A model generated the notes under the pieces. That model made no database searches, was not told the origin of the DNA, and saw only the letters and a program-made list of their open reading frames with translations. A stretch of 53,283 nucleotides of DNA. Origin: Nitrospirota bacterium. GTDB lineage: Bacteria > Nitrospirota > Thermodesulfovibrionia > Thermodesulfovibrionales > Dissulfurispiraceae. Location: assembly GCA_023476565.1 (NCBI GenBank), contig JAMCVZ010000070.1, positions 1 through 53,283 of the forward strand, in the 5' to 3' direction. This document shows positions 24,196-33,350 of this stretch, piece after piece (position 1 is the stretch's first letter; the number at the start of each line of letters is the position of its first letter). A program made the translations under genes and the position numbers.

Positions 24196-26914
24196 GAAGG
24201 CCGGTGACAGGCTGCGGGTTAGAGGCAATGGGAAGGGTTGGCTCTTGTCCGTCATCCTTTTATTGGGTGCTGTTTTTTTCGTGCCGCCCGGCGCTGCCCA
24301 TTCACAAACTGCACCGGTACTGCCGCAGCCGATCATCAAGATAGAGATACAGGGGCTCTATTCAATCTCGAAAGAGGAGCTCCTCTATCTTCTGGGTATC
24401 CATGCAGGTAAGCCGCTCAACAAAGCTGAAGTGAGCGAGGGAATAAAAAGGGCATTCCTGAAAGGGATATTCGACGATATCAGCGTGGAAAGCCTCAATA
24501 AGAATGATACGGACATCAGGATTACGGTAAAAGAGAAGAAGATAATAAGCCGCGTAGAGATAAAAGGCAATGAGCATTTTTCGGACAGATTTATAAAGAA
24601 ACATCTCGGCATCAACAAGGGCGAACGGTTAAGCATTTTAAAAATAAGGAGCGGGATCAAAGACCTCAAGAGCGATTTGGGCATGAGAGGATTTGTGAAT
24701 GCAAACGTCGCCTATACCATAACGCCTGAAGAAAAAAACAGGGCCGGTATCGTTGTCGAAGTGCATGAGGGTAAACCTGAAATCATAAAAGACATTGTAA
24801 TCTCCGGGCCTGACGACATTGTAAAGTCGGACTTGAAACTCTCCAGGAACGATATCTTTGACCGCACAAAAATGGAAGCCTTAACAAAGAGAGTAACACA
24901 GCACTATAAAAAGGAGGGATATGTCGGAACCACACTGTCCTATTCTTACAGGGATGGGGCGCTTGAAATCAAGATGGACCCCGGGAAAAAGCTGGATATC
25001 ACGTTTAAGGGCAATACCGCATTAACGACAAAGGCGCTGATGAAGGAGGCGCCTTTTTTCGAGGTAAACGAATTCAGTGAGGACTTGCTGGAAGAAACGA
25101 CGGCAAGAATCGTATCGCTTTACCACAAAAACGGTTATCCCTTTGCCCAGGTCGCACCCATAAAATCATCTGCTGACCGTAATGTACATATAGAATTCTT
25201 TATATTCGAGGGAGAGCGGTATTCTGTAGACTCCATCAGATTCGAAGGGACAACCATTCCCCAGGAAAAACTGAGGAATATCCTTGCGATGAGGGCCGGC
25301 GATTACTACAATCCGGATCTCCTGGAAACGGATATGGACAACATTGCAGAGTTTTATCACGCACTCGGCTACCTGTATATGAGGATCCAGGAGCCTGAAA
25401 TAAAAATGCCCGACAAAAAGGTTGACCTTACCTTCATTATAGACGAAGGCCCCCAGGTGAATCTGAGCAGCATATCGGTCAAGGGCAACACATATTTTCC
25501 TGAAAATGAAATCATGAAGCACATTCCTCTGAAACCCGGGCAGCCCTATAATGAAGTGGATGTATCTGAAGCGAGAAGAAAAATCCTGGAATTCTATAAC
25601 AACAACGGCTTTCTGGATGCCGGGATCAATGTGGAGAGAGAGATTTCCGGCACGTCTGCGAGCATCGTTTTTGTTGTTCAGGAAGGGGATATTACCCTGT
25701 TCGGCAAGTCTATTATCATAGGCAACGAACATACAAAGCAGGAAATCATAAAAAGGGAATTTGTCCATAAGCAGGATAATCCGTTCGATTACAGTATGCT
25801 CCTGAAAGAGAGGCAAAGGCTCTACAGATCGGGCCTTTTCGCGGATATTGAGGTGTCGCCCCTGGAAAAAGAGGACCACAAGAAAGATATCCTCTACAGG
25901 TTTAAAGAAGCCAAGGCAGGCGCTGTGGAATTCGGATTAGGTTATGGCGAATACGAGCAATACAGGGGGTTCGCGGACATCAGTTACAGGAACCTGTTCG
26001 GTATGAACAAACAGGCATCCTTCAGGACGGAATTGAGCTCGCTGGAGCGGCGCTTCATTCTATCGTATCATGAGCCTCAATTTCTGGGCAGAGACCTTAT
26101 ATTCAGGACATTGCTCCTGCATGAAAACAGAAAGGAAGTAAACATAGATACGAGGGGGATAAGGTACAGGCTTATAAGGAATACGGTAACTTCGGGTTTT
26201 GAAAAGAGACTCAGCGATACCTTGAAATCCGAGATTTATTACGATTTCTCTGTTGTCAAGACCTCTGATGTCAAGCCGGATGTAGTGCTGAGCAGAGAGG
26301 ATGTAGGCACCCTTATCATAAGCAGTATTCGCCCCGGTTTGATATACGACACGCGGGATAATCCCTTCGAGCCCAGGAAAGGCATGCTGGCCGGGTTATC
26401 GTTCAAGCTTGCCTCTTCTATATTATTTTCAGAAACAGATTTCCTTAAAGCGGTATTTTATGTCAATAAATATCAGGCGCTCAGCAAGCGGCTGGTCCTC
26501 GCCGTATCGCTGAGGGGAGGCGCTGCGAACGGTTTTGGCTCAACGAGGGAACTGCCCCTCGTTGAAAGGTTTTTTCTCGGGGGGAGGACAACGGTGAGGG
26601 GATATGCACAGGACACCCTCGGGCCTAAGGGGGCCGATGGGACCCCCCTTGGCGGAAACGCTTTTGCTATGGGAAATCTCGAATTAAGGACCGACATCGG
26701 AAAGGGTATCGGGATTGTCACCTTCCTTGACGGGGGCAATGTGTGGAGGAAGAGCGCACAGGTCGATATAGCGGCTATCAAATATGCTGCCGGGTTGGGG
26801 TTGAGATACAACACGCCGGTCGGCCCTTTCAGGGTGGATTACGGGTATAAATTGAACAGAGAGAGGGGTGAGAGCAGCGGTGAAATACATTTCAGCCTTG
26901 GGCATGCATTTTAA
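24167..26914 (+). CDS. bamA: Omp85 family outer-membrane assembly protein with seven POTRA repeats
   Basis: A 915-residue protein. A hydrophobic segment (GWLLSVILLLGAVFF, about 25-40) serves as signal peptide; an internal start downstream of 24167 is possible because this one overlaps tamB. Seven POTRA-like units are countable, each starting with a strand such as IIKIEIQGLYSIS, SRVEIKGNEHFS, LSSISVKGNTYF or FGKSIIIGNEHT and closing with an EG/K turn, at about residues 54, 125, 204, 273, 349, 427 and 508. The barrel begins near 585, and the lid-lock motif appears as GGRTTVRGY. E. coli BamA has five POTRA units and TamA three. Neighbouring tamB argues for a TamA role; size and signature argue for BamA. 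Symbol tentative. Confidence 0.88.
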   Translation: MSNSGLSSNKKAGDRLRVRGNGKGWLLSVILLLGAVFFVPPGAAHSQTAPVLPQPIIKIEIQGLYSISKEELLYLLGIHAGKPLNKAEVSEGIKRAFLKGIFDDISVESLNKNDTDIRITVKEKKIISRVEIKGNEHFSDRFIKKHLGINKGERLSILKIRSGIKDLKSDLGMRGFVNANVAYTITPEEKNRAGIVVEVHEGKPEIIKDIVISGPDDIVKSDLKLSRNDIFDRTKMEALTKRVTQHYKKEGYVGTTLSYSYRDGALEIKMDPGKKLDITFKGNTALTTKALMKEAPFFEVNEFSEDLLEETTARIVSLYHKNGYPFAQVAPIKSSADRNVHIEFFIFEGERYSVDSIRFEGTTIPQEKLRNILAMRAGDYYNPDLLETDMDNIAEFYHALGYLYMRIQEPEIKMPDKKVDLTFIIDEGPQVNLSSISVKGNTYFPENEIMKHIPLKPGQPYNEVDVSEARRKILEFYNNNGFLDAGINVEREISGTSASIVFVVQEGDITLFGKSIIIGNEHTKQEIIKREFVHKQDNPFDYSMLLKERQRLYRSGLFADIEVSPLEKEDHKKDILYRFKEAKAGAVEFGLGYGEYEQYRGFADISYRNLFGMNKQASFRTELSSLERRFILSYHEPQFLGRDLIFRTLLLHENRKEVNIDTRGIRYRLIRNTVTSGFEKRLSDTLKSEIYYDFSVVKTSDVKPDVVLSREDVGTLIISSIRPGLIYDTRDNPFEPRKGMLAGLSFKLASSILFSETDFLKAVFYVNKYQALSKRLVLAVSLRGGAANGFGSTRELPLVERFFLGGRTTVRGYAQDTLGPKGADGTPLGGNAFAMGNLELRTDIGKGIGIVTFLDGGNVWRKSAQVDIAAIKYAAGLGLRYNTPVGPFRVDYGYKLNRERGESSGEIHFSLGHAF

Positions 26915-27458
26915 AGACAGTAACAAGTTACGAGTTACGAGTAACAAGTTAAAGACTAAAGACAAGTACCCGTTACTTGTCGGGTTGCTCGCTGCTTGTT
27001 ACTTGTTACTCGTTACCGCCTCCTGTTATGCCGGGCTTATCGACAGGGTGGTTGCATATGTAGACGAAACAGCGATTACGCTTTCGGAATTCCAGAAAAA
27101 CTATGCAAGGACGAAAGAGACCGTCAGCGACATATCGGGAGAAAATGTCCTGAACTCCATGATCAACAGCCTGCTGCTCCTCAAAGAGGCCAAGAAGATG
27201 AGACTTGAGGCGCCGACAAAAGACGAGGTAATAAAAGAGTACATCGATGTAAAAATCAAGTCGGCGATCATCATACGGGAAGAGGACGTTGAACGGTTTT
27301 ACAGAGAGCACACCGGGGACTTCAAAGGTAAGGATTACATATCTGTAAGGGACGAGATAGAACGGTATTTATTTGAGCTCGAAACCAACAGGCAACTGAA
27401 GAAACATCTCGACGAACTGCGGTCTCATGCGGAGATAAAGATACAACTGGCATCATAA
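26904..27458 (+). CDS. SurA N-terminal-like periplasmic chaperone
   Basis: With the ATG at 26904 (11-bp overlap with the Omp85 gene) the product has 184 residues. The mature part starts after YA and reads GLIDRVVAYVDETAITLSEF, the entry strand and helix of SurA/PpiD N-terminal chaperone domains, then helices including NVLNSMINSLLLLKEAKK. No parvulin PPIase domain is present, so it is a chaperone-only form; bacterial SurA-like proteins without PPIase are known. The signal peptide is unusual. Its n-region NKLRVTSNKLK and its core CYLLLVT are encoded by two arms of a dispersed inverted repeat. Placed after the Omp85 gene, it probably escorts outer-membrane proteins. Confidence 0.8.
   Translation: MHFKDSNKLRVTSNKLKTKDKYPLLVGLLAACYLLLVTASCYAGLIDRVVAYVDETAITLSEFQKNYARTKETVSDISGENVLNSMINSLLLLKEAKKMRLEAPTKDEVIKEYIDVKIKSAIIIREEDVERFYREHTGDFKGKDYISVRDEIERYLFELETNRQLKKHLDELRSHAEIKIQLAS
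26919..27016. repeat. inverted pair of GTTACGAGTAACAAG repeats in signal-peptide region
   Basis: The left block (26919-26950: AGTAACAAGTTACGAGTTAC, then GAGTAACAAGTT) and the right block (26995-27016: TTGTTACTTGTTACTCGTTAC) are inverted copies of the same short unit, separated by about 45 bp. The left block matches the glnD repeat at 17629-17672. Both blocks are translated in the SurA-like gene. It may be a folded mobile repeat that inserted at the gene boundary. Confidence 0.65.
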
Positions 27459-27539
27459 TGAGCGGGATGAAATTACTTAACATAATATGGTAACTTAATA
27501 CGCCCAAAAAAATGGGCCGGTATTAAACCGAGGAGCGAT

Positions 27540-28574
27540 ATGGAAGAGTTGACTTACAAAAAAGCCGGCGTCGATATCGATGAGGGAGACAGATTTGTAA
27601 ACCTCATCTCGCCCATGGTGAAAAAGACCTTCAGGCCTGAGGTGCTGACCGATATAGGCTCTTTCGGCGCGTTGTTCAAGCTGGATGTTAAAAAGTATAA
27701 GGATCCCGTTCTTGTGAGCGGGACCGACGGGGTCGGGACAAAACTCAAAGTGGCGTTCATGATGAATAAACACGATACGGTCGGGGTCGACCTTGTAGCC
27801 ATGTGCGTCAATGATATCCTTACCCTCGGCGCTGAACCGCTCTTCTTCCTGGATTATTTTGCTACGGGAAAACTTCACGCTGAAAAGGCAAAAGATGTTG
27901 TGAAAGGCATAGCCGGGGGCTGCAGCGAATCGGGGTGCGCTCTTATCGGAGGAGAAACCGCGGAGATGCCCGGTTTCTATAAGGAAGATGAATACGATCT
28001 GGCCGGATTCGCTGTCGGCGCTGTAGACAGAAACGAAGTTGTCGACGGATCGAAAATAGAAGAGGGCGATGCCGTTATTGGCATAGCATCGAGCGGTTTG
28101 CACAGCAACGGCTATTCGCTGGCAAGAAAGGTCTTCTTCGATGCCGCACGCTTCACTATTGATAAGTATGTTCCTGAGCTCAATGCGACGATAGGTGAAG
28201 CGTTAATCAAGCCGACAAGGATTTACGTCAAGGCTTTCAATGCCCTTAAGGATAAAGTTGATATCAGGGGCATGGCGCATATAACAGGCGGTGGAATCAC
28301 CGGGAATCTGCCGCGGGTACTGAGAAAAGGGCTGACGGCTGCAATTAAGGAAGGTTCATGGCCTGTTCCCCCGATCTTTGAACTGATAAAAAGGCTCGGC
28401 AATGTCCCCGATGACGATATGAAAAAAACCTTTAATATGGGTATCGGTTATGTTATATTAGTACCGACTAAAAATTCTGAACTTTCCATTTCGATATTAA
28501 ACCAAAACGATTTTAAAGCTTATCATATTGGTTTTATTGAGAAAGGAGACAAAGAAACAATCCGCTATGTATAA
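27540..28574 (+). CDS. purM: phosphoribosylformylglycinamidine cyclo-ligase
   Basis: A 344-residue AIR synthetase (usual size about 340-350) that closes the imidazole ring in purine synthesis with ATP. SGTDGVGTKLKVA (about residue 61), LIGGETAEMPGFY (about 138) and SSGLHSNGYSL are family signatures, as is the late HITGGGITGNLPRVL. It was checked against selenophosphate synthetase (SelD), a related fold, because of the Sec genes nearby. SelD's N-terminal Cys/Sec loop is absent and the PurM motifs are clear. GAGGAGCG precedes the ATG. The stop overlaps the M23 peptidase start by 8 bp. Confidence 0.96.
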   Translation: MEELTYKKAGVDIDEGDRFVNLISPMVKKTFRPEVLTDIGSFGALFKLDVKKYKDPVLVSGTDGVGTKLKVAFMMNKHDTVGVDLVAMCVNDILTLGAEPLFFLDYFATGKLHAEKAKDVVKGIAGGCSESGCALIGGETAEMPGFYKEDEYDLAGFAVGAVDRNEVVDGSKIEEGDAVIGIASSGLHSNGYSLARKVFFDAARFTIDKYVPELNATIGEALIKPTRIYVKAFNALKDKVDIRGMAHITGGGITGNLPRVLRKGLTAAIKEGSWPVPPIFELIKRLGNVPDDDMKKTFNMGIGYVILVPTKNSELSISILNQNDFKAYHIGFIEKGDKETIRYV

Positions 28575-29433
28575 ACTAAAGAGGTTCCTCAAGAAGCTTT
28601 TCACGCCTGTTACCATCATGCTCATACCGCATGACAGCAAAAGAACGCTTAATCTGAAACTCCCGTCGATAGGCGTCGTCGCTTCCGTTATGTTATGGCT
28701 GGTCGGGTCCGTTTATGTGATCACAATCGCTATAAATACCATCGAGTACTATCACATGAAGAAGAAGCTGAGTTTTTATACCGCGCAATTCTATGAATTA
28801 AAGTCCACGATAAGCACTCTCAAGAAGGCAGAGACGGAATTTGAAAGGATTCTGTCATTTAAAAACAAGGATGAAATTCTGGAGAACGTCGACGCAAAAG
28901 TCAATACGCATGACGCGGGCTCCATAGATATGAACGTCCTGAAAGACCAGATAAGGAAAACCACCGATACCGTCGGGGCGATCAGCGAATTCCTCAAGGA
29001 GCAGAAAGATATATACATGGCGACTCCGAAGGGGTGGCCTGTTGAGGGGAAAATAACGTCGGACTATGGACAGAGGGAAAACCCCAGATACGGGGGAGCG
29101 GAATTCCATTCGGGGACGGACATATCAACTACCCCCGGCACCCCGGTGAAGGCTACTGCTGAAGGCGTCGTCAGTTTCTCGGGCTGGAGCGGGGGGAACG
29201 GCAACCTTGTTGTTGTTGAGCACGGCTTCGGGTATTCCACATTTTATGCGCACAACAGCTCAACTCTCGTAAAAGTAGGGAAAAGAGTCAAGAGAGGGGA
29301 TGTTATCGCTTATTCAGGCTCTACCGGAAATTCCACAGGCCCCCATCTTCATTATGAAGTGTGGAGTAATGGAAAGGCCGTAAATCCTCGCAATTTTATT
29401 GTGGAGGCAAAAAATGTTTCTCAGGAAAAGTAA
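28567..29433 (+). CDS. M23 family metallopeptidase (LytM-type)
   Basis: Start chosen at 28567 (MYKLKRFLKKLF), giving 288 residues with one transmembrane helix (VVASVMLWLVGSVYVITIAI, about 38-57), a coiled-coil stalk (about 60-150) and a C-terminal LytM domain. Zinc-ligand motifs are complete: EFHSGTDI, FYAHNS and HLHYEV. The Q in YGQRENP and the GxxS turns are typical. It should be a membrane-anchored peptidoglycan endopeptidase or a degenerate activator; the complete ligand set favours an active enzyme. A bactofilin follows with its start inside this gene's end, a pairing known to link cell-shape scaffolds to M23 hydrolases. Confidence 0.92.
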   Translation: MYKLKRFLKKLFTPVTIMLIPHDSKRTLNLKLPSIGVVASVMLWLVGSVYVITIAINTIEYYHMKKKLSFYTAQFYELKSTISTLKKAETEFERILSFKNKDEILENVDAKVNTHDAGSIDMNVLKDQIRKTTDTVGAISEFLKEQKDIYMATPKGWPVEGKITSDYGQRENPRYGGAEFHSGTDISTTPGTPVKATAEGVVSFSGWSGGNGNLVVVEHGFGYSTFYAHNSSTLVKVGKRVKRGDVIAYSGSTGNSTGPHLHYEVWSNGKAVNPRNFIVEAKNVSQEK

Positions 29434-29800
29434 CAGGCTTGAATCAATGGTAGGCCCTCATTCGGAGTTCAAGGGAGACATAGCGTCTCAAGGGACATCC
29501 AGGATTGACGGCACGTTTATAGGCAATATCAGGGCCGACTGGGTTATCCTTGGAGAAAGAGGTTCAATAACCGGAGACATAAATGCACGCTGCGTTGTGG
29601 TCGGCGGCATAATAAAAGGGAATGTCAGGGCCGAGGACCTTGTCGAAATTAAACACACCGGGAAATTACTTGGCGATATATACACAAAAAAATTGTCTGT
29701 TGCAGAAGGCGGTGTCTTCGAAGGGCATTCGCATATACAGAAGGATGAAACTACCAATATAATTGACTTCCCCAATAAAGAGACGGCATCGACAACATAA
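29414..29800 (+). CDS. bactofilin, polymer-forming cytoskeletal protein
   Basis: The ATG at 29414 follows GTGGAGGC and gives 128 residues. The core (about 15-105) is a right-handed beta-helix of short repeats, e.g. SEFKGDIASQGTSRIDGTFIGNI, ERGSITGDI, GGIIKGNVRAEDLVEI and TGKLLGDIYTKKLSVAEG, ending in a short polar tail. Bactofilins self-assemble without nucleotide and recruit envelope enzymes. It overlaps the M23 gene by 20 bp, which suggests a functional pair in cell-wall shaping. Confidence 0.93.
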   Translation: MFLRKSNRLESMVGPHSEFKGDIASQGTSRIDGTFIGNIRADWVILGERGSITGDINARCVVVGGIIKGNVRAEDLVEIKHTGKLLGDIYTKKLSVAEGGVFEGHSHIQKDETTNIIDFPNKETASTT

Positions 29801-29871
29801 AGATCTAGTGTAGTGTTTCATAAATACAGGGAATAAGTCTGTTCTTCGGCAGCGAAGCGAAGAAGCTTGCC

Positions 29872-29908
29872 GTGAGATTGCTTCGGGAATCCTTCCCTCG
29901 CAATGACA
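29872..29908. repeat. GAGATTGCTTC...CGCAATGAC dispersed repeat
   Basis: GTGAGATTGCTTCGGGAATC is followed by CTTCCCTCGCAATGACA. The ends ATTGC and GCAAT and the inner GGGAA/TTCCC are inverted. This pattern is a very common intergenic repeat in diverse bacteria. It lies in the 374-bp gap between the bactofilin and formate dehydrogenase genes. Confidence 0.55.
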
Positions 29909-29920
29909 GTATCAACACCG

Positions 29921-30001
29921 GGGGACTGTCCCTATTTACCAACAGTAGGTGGTTTACCACGGACGAAGCAGCAGCGGAGTCGTAGAATAGGGACTGTCCC
30001 C
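29921..30001. repeat. GGGACTGTCCC repeat, long copy
   Basis: The left arm GGGGACTGTCCCTATT (29921-29936) and right arm AATAGGGACTGTCCCC (29986-30001) are inverted with one mismatch. A shorter copy with identical arms and the same GGAGTCGTAG centre lies at 52187-52235; this copy carries about 32 extra central bases. It is a short palindromic repeat family, possibly mobilised by a REP-type transposase elsewhere in the genome. Confidence 0.65.
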
Positions 30002-30091
30002 GAGACACGATGAGATAGGGATAAACCGTTATTCCCAGCCGGTATTGAGCACTGGAAAAAACCGTCCGTCTCCTCACCCGCGGCATAAAGC

Positions 30092-30121
30092 TTGACAAAG
30101 CTGGTAGAAAGGTTCTATTAA
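30092..30121 (+). promoter_or_regulatory. candidate sigma-70 promoter of the fdn operon
   Basis: TTGACA at 30092-30097 and TATTAA at 30116-30121 are separated by 18 bp. The predicted transcript starts about 45 bases before the ATG at 30175. No sigma-54 site was found in this gap. Sequence match only. Confidence 0.5.
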
Positions 30122-30174
30122 TATTCAAATTTAAAAAACCGATAAAAACAGCGGCTGCAAAATAGGAGGGCGTT

Positions 30175-33100
30175 ATGGGGGTGACGAGAAGGGATTTTTT
30201 GAGGTTTTCAGGGGGAGCTGTTGTTGCAGGGTCAATCGGAATGGGCACTGCGCCGGGCAAAGCGGATGCCGCGGAACTCAGGATAAAAAACGTTCAGGAA
30301 ACACGCACTATCTGTCCGTTTTGCTCTGTCGGCTGCGGCATTATTGTCCATACAAAGAACGGCAAGGTTATCAATACCGAAGGCGACCCGGATCACCCGA
30401 TTAACGAGGGCTCGCTCTGTTCCAAGGGCGCATCACTCTACCAGCTTGTCAACAATCCCCAACGGTTAACCAGGCCAAGGCACCGGGCGCCCGGGTCTGC
30501 AGAGTGGAAGGAAGTGGAATGGGACTGGACATTGAATGAAATTGCAAAGAGAATCAAACAAACCCGCGACAAGACCTTTAAAGCAACATCGAAATCCAGA
30601 GTAAAAGAGAAATCTCCCGACGGCAATGAGACAGAGGTAGAGAAAGATTTCGTCGTCAACCGGATAGACAGCATTGCCCATATCGGAAGCGCCCAGATCG
30701 ACAATGAGGAATGCTACATCCTGCAGAAATGGCTCCGCTCTCTGGGGCTTGTCTATATAGAGCACCAGGCCCGGATATGACACTCCGCAACAGTAGCGGC
30801 TCTGGCAGAGTCGTTCGGTCGCGGTGCAATGACGAACCACTGGATTGACGTTAAGAATGCGGACGTCATCCTCGTGATGGGAGCCAACCCTGCTGAAAAT
30901 CATCCTGTATCCATGAAATGGATCATGAGGGCGAAGGAAAAGGGTGCAAAGCTTGTCGTTGTTGATCCCCGTTTCACGAGAACTGCTGCAAAGGCGGATA
31001 TCTATGCCCCCATGCGCTCCGGCACTGATATTGCTTTTATGGGCGGCATGATCAAATATATCCTTGAGCATAACCTCTACTTTAAAGAGTACGTTGTCAA
31101 CTATACCAATGCCTCATTCCTCGTGAATCCCGGCTATAAAGGCCCCGGCGAACTGAAAGGCCTTTTCTCAGGGTATGATGAAAAGACGAGGAAGTATGAC
31201 AAAAAGACCTGGTCGTTCCAGATGGATGAGAAGGGCTTGCCGAAGAAAGACCCGGCGCTCAAGGATCAGAACTGTGTTTTTCAACTGCTCAAAAAGCACT
31301 ATTCACGTTACACGCTCGATAAGGTCTCAAGCATCACCGGAACCCCGAAGGAAAAGCTTGTCGAGGTATATAAGGCCTTCGCTTCGACAGGAAAGCCGGA
31401 CAGGGTCGGGACCGAACTGTATGCTATGGGCTGGACCCAGCATACGGTCGGCACGCAAAATATCAGGGCGATGGCGATCATCCAGCTCCTGCTCGGAAAT
31501 ATCGGAATGGCGGGCGGAGGGATAAATGCCCTGAGAGGCGCATGCAATGTCCAGGGTTCAACCGACCACGGTCTCCTCTTCCATATATTACCGGGATATA
31601 TTCCCGTGCCTACCGCCTCAATCACGGATCTCAAGACGTACATTGAAAAACTTACTCCGAAAACAAAAGACCCTAAGAGCGTAAACTGGTGGGGGAACAG
31701 GGGAAAATACATTACGAGTTACCTTAAGGCGATCTACGGGAATCATGCCACTAAGGACAATGATTTCGGCTATGCCTGGGTTCCGAAACCGGATGAGGGA
31801 ATAAACGCCTCATGGCTTATGCTTTTCGACCGGATGTTCAAGGGAAAGTTCGAAGGCTTTTTTGCATGGGGGATGAACCCCGCATGCTCCGGCGCCAACT
31901 CGAACAAAGTGAGGAAGGCGCTTGCAAAACTGAAATGGATGGTCGACGTGGATTTATTCGATAATGAGACGAGTTCCTTCTGGAAGGGGCCCGGCATGAA
32001 TCCGAAGGAGGTTCAGACAGAGGTATTTTCCCTTCCGGCATGTTCCATCGTGGAGAAAGAGGGAAGCATTACGAATTCGGGGCGGCTTGCCCAGTGGCAT
32101 GATAAGGCTATTGAGCCGGTAGGAGGATCGAAGCCGGACTCTGAAATAATAAACGAGCTCTATTTCCGGGTGAAAAGACTGTATCGGAAACAGGGCGGCA
32201 AGCTCCCTGATCCGGTAACAAAGCTCACCTGGGATTATGGAGAAAAAGGCCCTGACGGAAAGATCAAAAAGATGGACATCCACCGCGTGGCAAAAGAAAT
32301 TAACGGCTATTATCTTGAAGATCTCATCGACAAGAAGGCTGCTCCTCCGAAGCAACTGGGCAAGAAGGGAGAGCTTTGCGCCACGTTCGTTCATCTGCAG
32401 AACGACGGAACGACCTCAAGCGGCAACTGGATCTACTGCCAGAGCTACACCCGGAAAGAGGGCAAGGTCATCAACATGATGGCAAGGAGGAAAAAGACAG
32501 ACCCTACGGGATTGGGGCTCTATCCTGAGTGGGCGTGGTGCTGGCCGGTGAACCGTAAGATAATCTACAACCGTGCGTCCGTTGACCTTCAGGGCAGGCC
32601 CTGGGATCCGAAACGTGCGGTGATAAAGTGGAATCCTGCGAAAGAGGACCCGAACACGAAGAAGCCGGGGGTCTGGGAGGGAGATGTCCCCGACGGTCCT
32701 GCGCCTCCGATGTCCGATGAGAAAGCCGGCAAATATCCATTTATCATGAGGCCGGATGGCATGGGAGCATTGTTCGGCCCCGGACTTGCCGATGGCCCGT
32801 TCCCGGAGCATTATGAAGCGCTGGAATGTCCGCTTCAGGAGAACCTTATGTCAAAACAGAGGATAAACCCTGCGGTCAAGCTCTTCTATGATAAAGCGGG
32901 CGGAGTGCCGGAAGATATATTTTTTTCATACGACATACGCTACCCCTATGTGGCGACAACGTATCGCGTCTCAGAGCATTGGCAGACCGGTGTATTTACA
33001 AGGCATGAGCCGTGGCAGCTCGAGATGATGCCCCAGCAGTTCGTCGAATTAAGCGAGGAGCTGGCAAAGGAAAAGGGGATCAAAAACGGTGACAAGATCA

Positions 33101-33339
33101 ACGTTTCCTCGGGCCGCGGCAAAATATGGGCAATAGCTGTAGTGACAGAGAGATTCAAACCCTTCAAGGTCGCCGGAAACACCGTACACCAGGTCGGATT
33201 GCCATGGTGTTTCGGGTGGCAATACCCTGAAGACGGGAGTGGCGGGGACAGTTCCAATCTCCTGACGCCCACTATTGGCGATGCCAATACCATGATACCC
33301 GAAACAAAGGCCTTTATGGTCAATGTTGAGAAAGCTTAG
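30175..33339 (+). CDS. fdnG: membrane-bound formate dehydrogenase alpha subunit, selenocysteine
   Basis: Reading the TGA at 30778-30780 as Sec202 gives one 1054-residue protein (E. coli FdnG is 1015). A Tat signal (TRRDFLRFSGG) predicts export to the periplasm. The [4Fe-4S] motif CPFCSVGCG ending in GSLC (residues about 44-82) precedes the active site HQARI-U-HSATVAALAESFGRGAMTNHW, which matches FdnG with Cys replaced by Sec. MGANPAENHP and VDPRFTRTAAKAD follow, and a C-terminal dinucleotide-binding domain ends the protein. It oxidises formate and feeds the beta and gamma subunits encoded just downstream. Gene ATG is preceded by GGAGG. Confidence 0.95.
30778..30814 (+). promoter_or_regulatory. 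selenocysteine TGA and SECIS hairpin of fdnG
   Basis: TGA at 30778-30780. An 8-bp stem (GCGGCTCT at 30796-30803 with AGAGTCGT at 30807-30814, two G-U pairs) closes the 3-nt loop GGC, which begins 24 nt after the UGA. Distance, loop size and loop guanines fit a bacterial SECIS. Confidence 0.85.
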
Positions 33340-33350
33340 GTGGTGATGAC

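Noticed and set aside
27540-28574. selenophosphate synthetase (SelD), suggested by the Sec genes
   Set aside because: The motifs are those of PurM (DGVGTK, GGETAEMPG), and the SelD N-terminal Cys/Sec loop is absent.
29872-30001. CRISPR-like repeats in the gap before fdnG
   Set aside because: The repeats are single palindromic units of different families without regular spacers.
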